Shown piece by piece: positions 17,734 to 28,114 of a stretch of 64,000 nucleotides of DNA; positions within the stretch are counted from its first letter, which is position 1, and each line of letters starts with the position of its first letter. The notes under the pieces were generated by a model that was given only the letters and a program-made list of their open reading frames with translations, was not told the DNA's origin and searched no databases. Source of the stretch: Leptolyngbya sp. CCY15150 (GTDB lineage: Bacteria; Cyanobacteriota; Cyanobacteriia; RECH01). The stretch covers positions 1 through 64,000 of the forward strand of contig NZ_JACSWB010000218.1 of NCBI RefSeq assembly GCF_016888135.1. The letters are read 5' to 3'. A program made the position numbers and the translations under genes.

Positions 17734-18999
17734 TCAGGCTTTGAAGACGATGGCCGGATCCACGCGGGTGACCTTTTGAATGGCGAATAGGGCTGAGCCG
17801 ACACACATAGCAACGGTGAGCCCAAAAATACCAACACCCATGATGGGCGTGATTAAGATAATGATGCCTTGGGTGGCAAATGTCCAAGCACCGAGCCCCA
17901 AACAGAGTGCCATGCTAGGAATATAGCCTAGCACAGCCATCCACATGGCCTGCTCCATAATGATGCTATAAATCACCCAGTCGGATGCACCCATGGCCTT
18001 GAGGGTGCCAAATTCACGCAGGTGATCGGAAACTGACGAGTAGAGAATTTGCCCCACCACCACAATTCCCACCACCACACCCACCGTTGCCCCCAGTCCT
18101 AGGATGAAGCCAACGCCGGTGCTATTTTGCCAGTGGTTGCGCGTCAGGGTAGACAGTTCCTCCCGCGTGTGGGCTCGGATATCAGGCATCTCCGCCTCTA
18201 GGCGCTGCTGCAACTCGGCAATATCTTGCCCCGGTTCTGCCTGGATCAGCACATAGGAAATGGGATCGGTGATATTGAGGGGTTCGAGCTCGATCTCAGG
18301 GGTGATCGTCTCGTCCTCGCCGCCAAGATTATCTTGGACGCGCTCAAACACCGTGGTGCAGGATACGCTACCTGTCTCGTCGGGGGTACAGCGCACCGTA
18401 GAGGTCAGGCCACCGGCGGCATAGGCCTTGGCATTTTCTAAGGAGGTAAATAGAAACAGGCTAGAGACAATGGATTGGGTACCTCGGGTGATGCCCGATA
18501 GGCGCACCGCAATCGAGTTAATACTGGCTTCTTCACCCAGGGCTTCCATTTCCAGGGTAGCTAGATTAGATTCATCGACCGCTACGGATTGGGGTTGCTT
18601 GAGATCCAGTTGATCGCCCTCCAGCATGTCCCAAAGGCGAAAGAGCTGGCCTTCAGGGTTATAGCCAATGATCCGCGAAGGGGCAATTTTTCCCGAGGGG
18701 CTACGCCAGCGGCCGCTATAGAGGGCGATCGCTTCTGCCCTGGCTACACCCTCCATCTCCTGTGCTTGGGCTAGTCGCTCGGCCGGAATGGGCTGGGTGA
18801 GTTCGAAGTGCAAAATTTCTTCAGAACTGATCCAAATATCAGCGGTGGATTGATCGATCAGCAGCGACGTCGAGCGCGTAAAGCCGCGCAAAATTCCAAG
18901 CTGAATGGTGACCAAGCTCACGGCAAAAATGATGCCGGCCTGGGCCACCAAAAAACGAGGAATGTCTTCTAGCAAATTTTTACGCGCAATGGAAGCCAT
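17734..18999 (-). CDS. ABC transporter permease, MacB/DevC (FtsX) type
   Basis: Permease of 421 residues with the FtsX/MacB layout: one N-terminal membrane helix (about residues 18-40), a large extracytoplasmic domain (about 41-300) and three C-terminal helices. The GTLKAMGASDWVIYSIIMEQA coupling segment is typical of this class. Two cysteines in the periplasmic part (CTPDETGSVSC) may form a disulfide. It pairs with the ATPase gene immediately downstream. DevC similarity is general; the sequence does not prove a heterocyst role. Confidence 0.87.
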   Translation of the reverse strand: MASIARKNLLEDIPRFLVAQAGIIFAVSLVTIQLGILRGFTRSTSLLIDQSTADIWISSEEILHFELTQPIPAERLAQAQEMEGVARAEAIALYSGRWRSPSGKIAPSRIIGYNPEGQLFRLWDMLEGDQLDLKQPQSVAVDESNLATLEMEALGEEASINSIAVRLSGITRGTQSIVSSLFLFTSLENAKAYAAGGLTSTVRCTPDETGSVSCTTVFERVQDNLGGEDETITPEIELEPLNITDPISYVLIQAEPGQDIAELQQRLEAEMPDIRAHTREELSTLTRNHWQNSTGVGFILGLGATVGVVVGIVVVGQILYSSVSDHLREFGTLKAMGASDWVIYSIIMEQAMWMAVLGYIPSMALCLGLGAWTFATQGIIILITPIMGVGIFGLTVAMCVGSALFAIQKVTRVDPAIVFKA

Positions 19000-19234
19000 A
19001 GGCAGGTAGCAGCAACTCTGGGCATTATCTTTTCACTTTAGCGGTTGATGGGAGAGCTCGTGGTATTCTTCAGCAGAAAAGCAGGGGCGCTCTCTTGTCC
19101 AGAACTTCCTAGCCCCCAGAAACCTCTAGGTGTAAGCATCCTGACGTGATGGATGGTCAAGGAGTGCCCAAACAGCTTTGTAGTATGCTGGCTCTACGTC
19201 CCCGCCCACGGTCTGATTGAGACACATAAGCCGA

Positions 19235-20218
19235 ATGTCTAAGTCATCTACTGCTTCTCGCCGCCCTAAAGCTGTCCATTCTTCCTTTCTGCGATCGCTC
19301 TGGCGATTTTCCAGACCTCACACCATTTTGGGAACCACTCTAAGCCTGTGGGGGATGGGGTTAATCACGGGGGCGATCGCTTTCCCTGTGCCCCTAGGAT
19401 GGTTGTTCCTATCGCTCGTGGTTGCTTGGGTGACGTGCCTCTGCGGTAATGTCTACATCGTGGGACTCAACCAGCTAGAAGACATTCCCATCGATCGCAT
19501 CAATAAACCCCAGCTACCGTTGCCCTCCGGCGCATTTTCACGCCGACAGGGGCAGTGGATTGTGTCGATCAGTGGTCTACTAGCCATCGCCCTAGCTGCT
19601 CTCCAAGGCCCTTTTTTACTGGCTATGGTGGGTCTCAGTTTGCTCATTGGCACAGCTTATTCCCTGCCGCCTTTTCGCCTAAAGCGCTCTCCATTCTGGG
19701 CCTCGCTCTGTATTTTGGGTGTGCGCGGGGTGATTGTGAATCTAGGTTTATTCCTGCATAGCCAAGCTGTGCTGACGCAGCAATCGCTCTGGCTTTGGTC
19801 AACACCTGGATCCATCGAGCCAATTCCCGGCATTGTATGGGCGCTCACTGGATTTATCTTAGTTTTTACCTTCGCGATCGCCATTTTCAAAGATATTCCA
19901 GACGTAGCAGGCGATCGCCAGTACAATATTTGGACGTTTACCGCACGACTCGGTAGCCGCGCGGTGTTTAATCTATCCCGTTGGGTGATAACGGCCAGCT
20001 ATGGCGGCATGATCCTGGTGAGCTGGGGGCTAGACCATGTTCATCGCCCTTGGTTGATCGGTTCCCACCTGATGGCGATCGCCCTCTTTTGGATCCTCAG
20101 CCGACGGGTGAATCTGCACCAGCCGGCTGACATTGTGAGGTTTTACCAAACAATCTGGAAATTCTTCTTGGTTGAATACCTAATCGTTCCGATCGCCTGC
20201 TGGTTAGCCTTGCTTTAA
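19235..20218 (+). CDS. hpt: Homogentisate phytyltransferase (tocopherol synthesis)
   Basis: UbiA-superfamily membrane prenyltransferase that joins homogentisate to phytyl diphosphate, the committed step to tocopherols (vitamin E). Two Asp-rich motifs bind the Mg-diphosphate: NQLEDIPIDRINKP and KDIPDVAGDRQ. Nine or so hydrophobic segments are visible. The wording closely matches plant VTE2/Synechocystis Slr1736-type enzymes rather than UbiA or ChlG. The start is ATG 19235; an in-frame TTG lies 18 bp upstream. The 3' end overlaps convergent coaE by 15 bp. Confidence 0.93.
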   Translation: MSKSSTASRRPKAVHSSFLRSLWRFSRPHTILGTTLSLWGMGLITGAIAFPVPLGWLFLSLVVAWVTCLCGNVYIVGLNQLEDIPIDRINKPQLPLPSGAFSRRQGQWIVSISGLLAIALAALQGPFLLAMVGLSLLIGTAYSLPPFRLKRSPFWASLCILGVRGVIVNLGLFLHSQAVLTQQSLWLWSTPGSIEPIPGIVWALTGFILVFTFAIAIFKDIPDVAGDRQYNIWTFTARLGSRAVFNLSRWVITASYGGMILVSWGLDHVHRPWLIGSHLMAIALFWILSRRVNLHQPADIVRFYQTIWKFFLVEYLIVPIACWLALL

Positions 20219-20854
20219 AGCGCGGTCAACCTGGGCCTGCAGATCCTCCAAGCTCGATGTATTCTCTAACACCACATGGGCTTGATCCACCTTACGTTCC
20301 ACGGCAAGCTGGCTGCTAATGCGCGCCTGAATCTGTTCTAGGTCAACGCGATCGCCCTCCGACACCCGAGACAACTCCCGTTGAATTAACCGATCCATTT
20401 GCTGTTGGGGCGGGCAGCGCACCACCCAGATTTCATTCACCAGATCGGTCATCCGCGCCTCAAACAGCAGCGGCACGACGACCACCACCACCGGATATCG
20501 ATCCGGCGGCAGGTCGCGCAAATCCTGCTGAATGCGCTGGCGCACAAAGGGATGGATTTGTCGCTCAATCCAGGTGCGTTCCGCCACACTGCCAAACACA
20601 ATATCTCCCAAGCGCCGCCGATCTAGATGACCGCTGGGAAATAAAATACAGGTTCCGTAGCGATCGGCAATATCGGCTAGCAGAGGAGAGCCCACGTCAA
20701 CGGCTTCGCGGGCATAGATATCGGCATCTAGAATTGGCAGATGGTGGCGATCGCGTAGGTAGTCAGACACGGTGGTTTTGCCCATGCCAATACCGCCGGT
20801 GAGTCCAATAATGCGCTGATGACCGGATGATTTACGAGGCAAGATGGTAGACAT
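20204..20854 (-). CDS. coaE: Dephospho-CoA kinase
   Basis: Cytosolic kinase for the last step of coenzyme A synthesis, phosphorylating the 3'-OH of dephospho-CoA. The P-loop GLTGGIGMGKTT is near the N terminus, followed by ILDADIYARE with the catalytic Asp, and the lid region PPQQQMDRLIQREL. Length of 216 residues is typical. It is a single minus-strand gene, convergent with the phytyltransferase gene with a 15-bp overlap. Confidence 0.95.
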   Translation of the reverse strand: MSTILPRKSSGHQRIIGLTGGIGMGKTTVSDYLRDRHHLPILDADIYAREAVDVGSPLLADIADRYGTCILFPSGHLDRRRLGDIVFGSVAERTWIERQIHPFVRQRIQQDLRDLPPDRYPVVVVVVPLLFEARMTDLVNEIWVVRCPPQQQMDRLIQRELSRVSEGDRVDLEQIQARISSQLAVERKVDQAHVVLENTSSLEDLQAQVDRALKQG

Positions 20855-21151
20855 AGATGTTGTTCACAATCCAAAGCAGTCACGAAGCAGCATAAAACAA
20901 GGTGGAGATAAAGGGGAGATTGTCTTGAGGCGTAGACGATAGAAAAACTGTAGACAGAAACAGCATCAGAGATAGGAGAACGCTAAAGTTGCTTTCCCAG
21001 TTTTTAGGCTTGAAGAGCTGTCTTGTCCCGCACGAGTCCCGTTCAGCGTTTGCTCAAGGAGAAACTCTATCCAACCTGAAAAAACCATAGATGGAGCGCG
21101 ATCGCCTACCGCTCTGACCTGCGATTCCCTAATCCTCTGAATCCAAATCTC

Positions 21152-21979
21152 CTAACCTCCATGCCCCAACGACGATCTACTCCACTCCACAATCACCTGG
21201 GTTAATCCATCTAAGGTGTAGTCCTGAGCTTCAAGATCCACACGTCCTAGATAATCCTGACAAGCGGTAGATGTTTGCGGGCCAATAGACGCGATACATA
21301 CGTTGGCCCAGCGATCGCTCCCCAGATCTTGAGTGAGCTGGGCAAAGCATTTCACGGTTTTGGAACTGGCAAAGGTCAGGACATCCACGCGGCCATCGAG
21401 AAGGGCAGCGCGAATCTCAGGCGCGATCGCTGGGGCACAGCCCGATTCATAGGCCGCCACCTCGGTGACCTGGGCACCTTGGTCGGTAAATGCCCGCACC
21501 AGCACATCTCGCCCGCCGCTTTCCACCCGAGGGAAGAGAATCTTCAACTGGGCGCGCTCCTCTGGGAAATGGTCGATGAGCGAGTCGGCGACGTAGTTGG
21601 GCGGAATAAAATCCGGCTGAATGCCGTGCTGCTGCAAACATTGGGCCGTTTTTTGTCCAACCACCGCTAGTTTGAGCGTCGTGGGCAGGCGATCGCGCCC
21701 ATGATGGGCCAGACGATCGAACATGCCATTCACGCCATTCACCGAGGTCAAGATCAGCCAGTTGAACTGATCCAGGAGAGCGATCGCCTCATCCAACGGC
21801 TGCCAGCTAGAGGGCGGACGAATTTCTAGGGTCGGCATTTCCAGCACCGTAGCTCCATGGCGCTGCAGATGCTGGGTAAAGACGCTAGACTGTCCCGCTG
21901 CCCGCGTCACCAGAACGGTTTTACCGGATAGGGCTAGGGAGGACGACGTAGGCAGAAAACTTGACTCCGAACTGTTCAC
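21152..21979 (-). CDS. hemD: Uroporphyrinogen-III synthase
   Basis: Cyclises hydroxymethylbilane to uroporphyrinogen III, the branch-point precursor of haem, chlorophyll, bilins and sirohaem. It is recognised by the two-domain layout with VLVTRAAGQSSVFTQHL at the N terminus, LILTSVNGVNGMFDRL and the C-terminal DVLTFASSKTVKCF. 275 residues is normal. It lies 75 bp downstream of cobA on the same strand, a usual cobA-hemD arrangement, so they are probably co-transcribed. Confidence 0.93.
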   Translation of the reverse strand: MNSSESSFLPTSSSLALSGKTVLVTRAAGQSSVFTQHLQRHGATVLEMPTLEIRPPSSWQPLDEAIALLDQFNWLILTSVNGVNGMFDRLAHHGRDRLPTTLKLAVVGQKTAQCLQQHGIQPDFIPPNYVADSLIDHFPEERAQLKILFPRVESGGRDVLVRAFTDQGAQVTEVAAYESGCAPAIAPEIRAALLDGRVDVLTFASSKTVKCFAQLTQDLGSDRWANVCIASIGPQTSTACQDYLGRVDLEAQDYTLDGLTQVIVEWSRSSLGHGG

Positions 21980-22054
21980 CGTTCACCAACTCACGACAGA
22001 CTACTCTCACAAATACACCCTTGAGGGATTGGAAACAACGGTTGATCTCCCCTC

Positions 22055-22801
22055 TTAAGCTCCTGAATCCTGCCCGATATCACGCTGCAAAAAGGGGCGC
22101 AACCCCACCACTGCTCCGATGACAACCACCGCCGGGGATAGAGCTTGGCGACTGGTTTGCTGCAGGATGGTTTGTAGGGTACCTGTCCAAACCTGCTGCT
22201 GGGGTTGTCCTGCCCAGCGGATAATGGCGATCGGGGTCTGGGGCGATCGCCCTTGGTGCTGCAAGCGGTTGATAATCTCGGCTAAGTTGCGCGTGGCCAT
22301 GAGGAGCACTAGGGTTTCCATCTGCGCCAAGGCAGACCAGTTGAGGGCATCGATATCATGGGCCGTGGCCACGGCAAAGCTCCGGCTCAACACCGGATCG
22401 GTGAGGGGAATGCCCGCCAGCAAGGGAGCTGTCAGGGCGGTGGACAAGCCTGGAACCACTTCAAACTCACAGCCCGCCGCCTGTAGCGCTTGAATTTCTG
22501 CCATACAGCGCCCAAAGATAAACGGGTCACCACTCTTGAGCCGCACCACCCGCTGATGCTGGCCATGCTGCACTAGAAGCTGATTGATCTCCGCCTGGGG
22601 CGTACTGGGCTGGCCGCCGCGCTTACCCACGGCAATGTGCTGGCAGTCAGCAGGCACGAGATCCAGCAGCCGCTCGTCCACCAACGCGTCATAGACTAGC
22701 ACTTGAGCGATCGCCAAGATCTCCCGTGCCTGCATCGTGAGGTAGGACACATCCCCCGGCCCCGCGCCCACGAGATACACCGTGCCTGGCTGTTGTTCCA
22801 T
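22055..22801 (-). CDS. cobA: Uroporphyrinogen-III C-methyltransferase
   Basis: SAM-dependent enzyme methylating uroporphyrinogen III at C-2 and C-7 to precorrin-2, feeding sirohaem and cobalamin. Motifs: VYLVGAGPGD at the N terminus, GDPFIFGR and the VVPGLSTALTAPLLAGIPLT core. The first 15 codons of the open frame (to 22846) are not family-like, so the start is put at Met 22801. It forms an operon with hemD downstream. Confidence 0.94.
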   Translation of the reverse strand: MEQQPGTVYLVGAGPGDVSYLTMQAREILAIAQVLVYDALVDERLLDLVPADCQHIAVGKRGGQPSTPQAEINQLLVQHGQHQRVVRLKSGDPFIFGRCMAEIQALQAAGCEFEVVPGLSTALTAPLLAGIPLTDPVLSRSFAVATAHDIDALNWSALAQMETLVLLMATRNLAEIINRLQHQGRSPQTPIAIIRWAGQPQQQVWTGTLQTILQQTSRQALSPAVVVIGAVVGLRPFLQRDIGQDSGA

Positions 22802-23125
22802 GTCCGTTATCTCTGATGTCTCCTGATGGTCTGAGCGCACATCCATAACCTGTGATGACGTGACGTAGGGAGCCGTTAGGCGAAGCCGTAACGCACCGCC
22901 TGGTGTAAAAGCTCTGGTGTAGAGCGCCAGGCACAGCCATACCGTAAACCGTGGTGCAAAAACCGTGGCTTAGGGGGATGAGGACTAGCCGTAACCCATG
23001 TCTTGTCAAGCTTTGACGCGTTACGGCTTCGCCTAACGCATCCTACCCATCACGAGAAAATTCCACGTACCCGGCCTGCGAACCCGTTAGAATTCAAACA
23101 GCCTCAACATGTGTCAACGCCAACC
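22802..23125. other. Divergent promoter region with inverted GCGTTACGG repeats
   Basis: This 324-bp region between divergent cobA and the Ycf46-like gene contains two inverted copies of the GTTACGGCTTCGCCTAAC repeat (about 22872-22893 and 23018-23041), described separately. Short frames crossing it are artefacts of the repeats. Confidence 0.6.
22869..23045. repeat. Inverted pair of GTTACGGCTTCGCCTAAC repeats
   Basis: GTTAGGCGAAGCCGTAACGC at about 22872-22891 and its inverse GCGTTACGGCTTCGCCTAAC at about 23019-23038 flank a 125-bp spacer. Each copy can fold on itself (GCGTTA/TAACGC plus GGC-TTC-GCC), and the two copies can pair with each other. Two more copies lie upstream of priA. Confidence 0.8.
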
Positions 23126-24628
23126 ATGACTTTTCGTGACGAATTTGAACTGCTCCTGCGGGCCCGCTATCCCCTAATCTACATCCCAACGGTGGAGGAA
23201 GAACGGGTTGAGCAAGCGATCGCTGACTGTGCTAAGCAGCAGGGCAATCGCAGCATCTACACCTGGGATTTTGTCGATGGCTACCAGGGCAATCCCAATG
23301 ATACGGGCTTTGGGCGGCGCAATCCCCTACAGGCGCTAGAGCTGATTGAAAAGCTACCGGCCTCGGCTCCAGCTATTTTTATTCTGCGGGACTTCCATCG
23401 CTTTTTGGATGATGTGTCTATTTCCCGCAAATTGCGGAATCTGATGCGGTTGCTCAAGTCTCAGCCCAAGAATCTGGTGATCGTCGCGCCTCAGATTACC
23501 ATCCCCGATGACCTGCGTGATGCGTTTACGGTGCTGGAATTTTCGTTACCCAATGCCGAGGAAATTTCGGAGGAAATCCAGCGGCTGATGGTGGGTCTGG
23601 GGCAACGGCTCAGCGATACGGTGCTCGATGACCTAGTGCGGGCCAGTCAGGGGCTGTCCCTCGAACGCATTCGTCGGGTCTTGGCTAGGGCGATCGCGTC
23701 CCATGGGCAACTGCTGCTCGAGGATGTGGACTTGGTGCTGGAGGAAAAGCGTCAGACCATTCGCCAAACCCAAATTCTCGACTTTTACCCCGCCCAGGAA
23801 GAGATGTCCGACATTGGCGGACTGGATAACCTCAAAGACTGGCTGCTGCGGCGCGGCAATGCTTTTTCAGACAAGGCTCGTCAGTATGGCCTGCCCTATC
23901 CTCGCGGGTTGCTGCTGGTGGGCATTCAGGGTACCGGGAAATCCCTCACGGCTAAAGCGATCGCCCACCACTGGCACCTGCCCTTGCTGCGGTTGGACGT
24001 GGGGCGGCTGTTTGCAGGCTTGGTGGGAGAATCGGAGTCTCGCACCCGGCAAATGGTGCAGCTAGCCGAAGCCCTGGCCCCCTGCATCCTGTGGATTGAT
24101 GAAATTGACAAGGCCTTTACGGGACTAGACGGCCGTAGCGATGGCGGTACCACCAGCCGCGTCTTTGGCACATTTATCACCTGGATGGCCGAGAAGCGAT
24201 CGCCCGTCTTCGTCGTCGCCACGGCCAATAATATCCAGGCCCTGCCGCCAGAACTACTGCGCCGGGGGCGCTTCGATGAAATCTTCTTTGTGGGGCTGCC
24301 CACCCAGGAGGAGCGTAACGCGATCTTTACGGTTCACCTGTCTCGCTTGCGATCGCATACCCTTAAAACCTACGATCTCGATCGCCTCGCCTATGAAACC
24401 CCCGACTTTTCCGGTGCAGAAATCGAGCAGATCCTGATCGAAGCGATGCACATTGGCTTCAGCCAAAACCGCGACTTCACCACCGATGACATTCTCGAAG
24501 CCGCTAGCCAAATCGTGCCCCTAGCCCGCACCGCCCAAGAGCAAATTCAGGCTCTACAAGACTGGGCCGCTGCTGGCAAAGCTCGCCTAGCCTCCCGAGG
24601 TGGACTGGGCCCTCGCATCTCACCCTAG
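23126..24628 (+). CDS. AAA ATPase, Ycf46 family
   Basis: Single-AAA-domain ATPase of the cyanobacterial/plastid Ycf46 family, function not settled; members respond to inorganic carbon and have been linked to photosynthesis regulation. An N-terminal alpha/beta region (about residues 1-230, LLRARYPLIYIPTVEEERV) precedes the AAA domain: Walker A GIQGTGKS, Walker B ILWIDEIDKAF and arginine finger region LLRRGRFDEIFF. The start is taken at Met 23126 because the upstream 41 codons fall in the dispersed repeat. The SH3 gene follows 23 bp later and may be co-transcribed. Confidence 0.92.
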   Translation: MTFRDEFELLLRARYPLIYIPTVEEERVEQAIADCAKQQGNRSIYTWDFVDGYQGNPNDTGFGRRNPLQALELIEKLPASAPAIFILRDFHRFLDDVSISRKLRNLMRLLKSQPKNLVIVAPQITIPDDLRDAFTVLEFSLPNAEEISEEIQRLMVGLGQRLSDTVLDDLVRASQGLSLERIRRVLARAIASHGQLLLEDVDLVLEEKRQTIRQTQILDFYPAQEEMSDIGGLDNLKDWLLRRGNAFSDKARQYGLPYPRGLLLVGIQGTGKSLTAKAIAHHWHLPLLRLDVGRLFAGLVGESESRTRQMVQLAEALAPCILWIDEIDKAFTGLDGRSDGGTTSRVFGTFITWMAEKRSPVFVVATANNIQALPPELLRRGRFDEIFFVGLPTQEERNAIFTVHLSRLRSHTLKTYDLDRLAYETPDFSGAEIEQILIEAMHIGFSQNRDFTTDDILEAASQIVPLARTAQEQIQALQDWAAAGKARLASRGGLGPRISP

Positions 24629-24651
24629 TTGTTTTTCTGCGGACTGACGCT

Positions 24652-25119
24652 ATGCGCCTGCTTGGACTGATTAAATTTTTACTGGGCTTTTTCTTGGCGA
24701 TCGCTCTCCTCTTCGTAGCTGGAGTTGGAGCGACCCGATATCTGATTACCAAACTAACGGCCGTGCCGGAGCGTCCTGTGTTTGCCAACGATGGCGAAGC
24801 AAGCGACCCAGCCCCCGAAGCTGAAGCGCCTCCGGAGGTCTTTGCGGATGTGCCGGAGGAGCCCGATCCGTCCGCTGTTGAGGAGGACGAGCCTGACGAA
24901 TTGGATGAAGAGGGCTACACAGCGATCGTCACCCAGCCCATTGGCCTAATCCTGCGCGAAGACCCTGACCAAGAATCTCGCCGCATCACCGGCCTTGCCT
25001 ACAACACCGAAGTGGAAATTTTGGGCGAAAGCGATACCCAAGAATGGCTGCGAGTGCGGCTACCGGGTAGTGGCATTGAAGGTTGGGTGCGCGCTGGTAA
25101 CACCACACCGGCCAACTAA
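24652..25119 (+). CDS. Membrane-anchored SH3-domain protein
   Basis: Protein of 155 residues: one N-terminal membrane anchor (about 6-30), a Glu/Pro/Asp-rich linker (about 45-85) and a C-terminal bacterial SH3 (SH3b) domain (LILREDPDQESRRI...EWLRVRLPGSGIEGWVRAGN). SH3b domains commonly bind cell-wall peptides or proteins, so an outward-facing wall-binding role is likely. It lies 23 bp downstream of the Ycf46-like gene on the same strand. Confidence 0.85.
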   Translation: MRLLGLIKFLLGFFLAIALLFVAGVGATRYLITKLTAVPERPVFANDGEASDPAPEAEAPPEVFADVPEEPDPSAVEEDEPDELDEEGYTAIVTQPIGLILREDPDQESRRITGLAYNTEVEILGESDTQEWLRVRLPGSGIEGWVRAGNTTPAN

Positions 25120-25315
25120 ACGCTCTGATCTGGCAATCTTGGGTCATGCTTGCCCTAAGGTTCTTGCTGAACCATCGTGGGTCGTTATTGGTGTTCTACA
25201 CTGCAATTCTTCGTCCATTTTCCTCTGCTTACTAAAGCTTTCCTTACAGGTCGTCAGTGCGATGAAAAAGGATCGCTACTATGCCTATGGGACTCCCTGT
25301 TAGGAGCAGACTATT

Positions 25316-28090
25316 ATGACGACGCTTAGGCCACTGACGCCCACAACTGACCCCGCCTACGATATCCTCCGTGCCGATCGCCAACCGCTCAACGCCATCT
25401 TCAACCCCCAAACGGTGGCGGTGATTGGCGCAACCGATCGCGAAGGTAGTGTAGGCCGCACGATTCTTTGGAACTTAATTCGCACGCCCTTTGGAGGAAC
25501 GGTTCTTCCCGTCAATCCCAAACGCAGTAATGTGCTGGGCATCAAGGCCTACCCAGATATTGCCTCCATCCCGGATGCCGTTGATCTAGCCATTATTGTC
25601 ACCCCTGCGCCCACCGTACCTGGATTGATTCGAGACTGTGCCCAGGCAGGTGTTAAAGGCGTGATTGTCATTTCGGCAGGCTTCAAGGAAGCTGGCGCGC
25701 CTGGTCTGGTTTTAGAGGAAGAGATTCGCCAGCAACTGAAGACGAGCCAGATGCGGTTGATTGGGCCAAACTGCCTGGGGATTATGAACCCACGCACAGG
25801 TCTGAATGCCACCTTTGCCAACGCCATGGCTCGCCCTGGTAATGTGGGCTTTATTAGCCAAAGTGGTGCTCTCTGCACCGCCGTGCTGGACTGGAGCTTT
25901 CCCGAAAATGTGGGCTTCAGTGCGTTTATCTCCGTTGGCTCCATGCTGGATGTGGATTGGGGCGACCTGATCTACTACCTCGGTGATGATCCCCACACCC
26001 ACAGCATCGTCATTTACATGGAATCGATCGGCAATGCCAGCTCCTTCCTGTCCGCTGCGCGGGAAGTGGCGTTGACGAAACCGATTATTGTCATCAAAAC
26101 CGGGCGCACGGAAGCCGCTGCCAAAGCTGCTGCCTCCCATACGGGATCTCTCGCTGGGAGTGATGACGTCCTCGATGCTGCCTTCCGCCGCTGTGGCGTT
26201 TTGCGGATTGAGCGCATTTCCGAAATGTTTGACCTAGCCGAGGTGCTGTCGAAGCAAGATCGACGACCTAAAGGGCCAAAACTGGCGATCATTACCAATG
26301 CGGGCGGCCCCGGCGTCCTAGCAACAGACGCCCTGATTCGCACCGGCGGACAGCTTGCAACCCTGTCGGATCAAACCATTGCGGCGCTTAATGAGATCCT
26401 GCCGCCCCACTGGAGCCACGGCAATCCCATCGACATCCTCGGGGATGCTGAACCGGAACGCTATGCCAAGGCCCTAGAGGTAGCTGTGAATGATCCCAAC
26501 AGCGATGGTCTCTTGGTGATCCTCACGCCCCAGGCCATGACCGATCCTAGCCGCACGGCTGAATGCCTAAAGCCCTACGCCCAGACGGCCAGTAAACCAA
26601 TTATGGCCAGTTGGATGGGGGGAGATGAGGTCACCGCTGGGGAGCTGATGCTGAACCAGTCCAGCATTCCCACCTATCGTTTCCCGGATGCGGCCGCGCG
26701 GTTGTTCAACCTGATGTGGTGCTATAGCTATAACCTCAAGGGCATCTACGAAACGCCGGTCTTGCCGGAAGATTCAGATGCAGAGGCTCCCGATCGCGCC
26801 CTCGTGAACCAAATTCTCACGGCGGCCCGCCAGGCCAACCGCACCTTGCTGACCGAATCGGAATCCAAGCAAATCCTGGCGGCCTACCACATCCCCATTG
26901 TGCAAACGGGGACGGCTACCCACGCAGAGGATGCCGTTCAATGGGCTGAGCAACTGGGCTATCCCGTTGTTCTCAAGCTGTTGTCCAATACCATTACCCA
27001 CAAAACCGACGTGGGCGGCGTGCAGCTCAACTTAACCGATGCCGATGCCGTGCGTTGGGCCTACCAAACCATTGAACGGAATGTCCAGGAAAAGGTGGGC
27101 GAAGGGCATTTCCATGGGGTGACGGTTCAGCCCATGATTACCCTAGAAGGTGGCTATGAGCTGATCATCGGCAGCAGCATTGATCCCCAATTTGGCCCCG
27201 TCTTGGTCTTTGGTACCGGCGGGCAGTTGGTGGAGGTCTTCCGCGATCGCGCCATTGCCCTACCGCCCCTGAATACCACCTTGGCTCGCCGCATGATCGA
27301 GCAAACTCAGATCTACAAAGCCCTACAAGGGGTACGGGGTCGTCTGCCGGTGGATCTCGATGCCCTAGAGAAACTGCTGGTGCGCTTCAGTTATCTAGTG
27401 GTCGAGCAGCCCTGGATTCAGGAAATCGACATTAATCCGCTGTTCGCTCGCCCCATGCCCGCCGATAGTGTATCTGGATCCTCGTTGATTGCCCTGGATG
27501 CACGGGTGGTGCTGCATCCTGCTGATGTGCCCACGGACGAACTGCCCAAGCCAGCCATTCGTCCGTACCCGACGCAGTATACGAGTCCTTGGACGATGCG
27601 GGATGATACGCCGGTGATCATTCGCCCCATTCGTCCTGAAGATGAGCCGTTGATTGTGCAGTTCCACACCACGCTTTCCGAGGAAAGTGTCTACCTGCGC
27701 TATTTCAACATCATGAAGCTGAGTCGGCGCATTGCCCATGAACGCCTGACCCGCATTTGCTTCATCGACTACGATCGCGAAATGGCTTTGGTGGCGGACT
27801 ACAAGGATCCAGAAACAGGACACCACACCATTTTGGGCGTAGCGCGGCTGAGTAAACAGCATGGCGTGAATGAGGCAGAGTTTGCCATGTTGGTGAATGA
27901 TGCATCCCAGCGCCAGGGCTTGGGCACCGAGCTGCTCAGTCGCCTAATCCAAATTGCTCGGAATGAAAAAGTTGGGCGGGTGACGGCCCAAATTCTCAAC
28001 GAAAACCAGCCCATGCAGCGGGTTTGCGAGAAGGTGGGATTCAGTCTAGAGCGATCGCCCGATTTGGTGAAAGCCTATATTGATCTGTGA
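25316..28090 (+). CDS. ADP-forming acyl-CoA synthetase/GNAT acetyltransferase fusion (Pat/Acs-like)
   Basis: 924-residue fusion in the order CoA-binding (about 25-130), succinyl-CoA-ligase-like (about 165-300), ATP-grasp (about 490-705), GNAT acetyltransferase (about 755-924). The same order occurs in the bacterial lysine acetyltransferase Pat/PatZ (YfiQ), which regulates acetyl-CoA synthetase. Here [10 protein letters not shown] retains a phosphohistidine-type His275, and the GNAT motif [10 protein letters not shown] is intact, so synthetase and acetyltransferase activities are both possible. ATG 25316 follows GGAGCAGAC. It is a stand-alone gene followed by a small ORF and DUF3177. Confidence 0.9.
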   Translation: MTTLRPLTPTTDPAYDILRADRQPLNAIFNPQTVAVIGATDREGSVGRTILWNLIRTPFGGTVLPVNPKRSNVLGIKAYPDIASIPDAVDLAIIVTPAPTVPGLIRDCAQAGVKGVIVISAGFKEAGAPGLVLEEEIRQQLKTSQMRLIGPNCLGIMNPRTGLNATFANAMARPGNVGFISQSGALCTAVLDWSFPENVGFSAFISVGSMLDVDWGDLIYYLGDDPHTHSIVIYMESIGNASSFLSAAREVALTKPIIVIKTGRTEAAAKAAASHTGSLAGSDDVLDAAFRRCGVLRIERISEMFDLAEVLSKQDRRPKGPKLAIITNAGGPGVLATDALIRTGGQLATLSDQTIAALNEILPPHWSHGNPIDILGDAEPERYAKALEVAVNDPNSDGLLVILTPQAMTDPSRTAECLKPYAQTASKPIMASWMGGDEVTAGELMLNQSSIPTYRFPDAAARLFNLMWCYSYNLKGIYETPVLPEDSDAEAPDRALVNQILTAARQANRTLLTESESKQILAAYHIPIVQTGTATHAEDAVQWAEQLGYPVVLKLLSNTITHKTDVGGVQLNLTDADAVRWAYQTIERNVQEKVGEGHFHGVTVQPMITLEGGYELIIGSSIDPQFGPVLVFGTGGQLVEVFRDRAIALPPLNTTLARRMIEQTQIYKALQGVRGRLPVDLDALEKLLVRFSYLVVEQPWIQEIDINPLFARPMPADSVSGSSLIALDARVVLHPADVPTDELPKPAIRPYPTQYTSPWTMRDDTPVIIRPIRPEDEPLIVQFHTTLSEESVYLRYFNIMKLSRRIAHERLTRICFIDYDREMALVADYKDPETGHHTILGVARLSKQHGVNEAEFAMLVNDASQRQGLGTELLSRLIQIARNEKVGRVTAQILNENQPMQRVCEKVGFSLERSPDLVKAYIDL

Positions 28091-28114
28091 CCTGCCAGAT
28101 CTGGGACTGAAACC

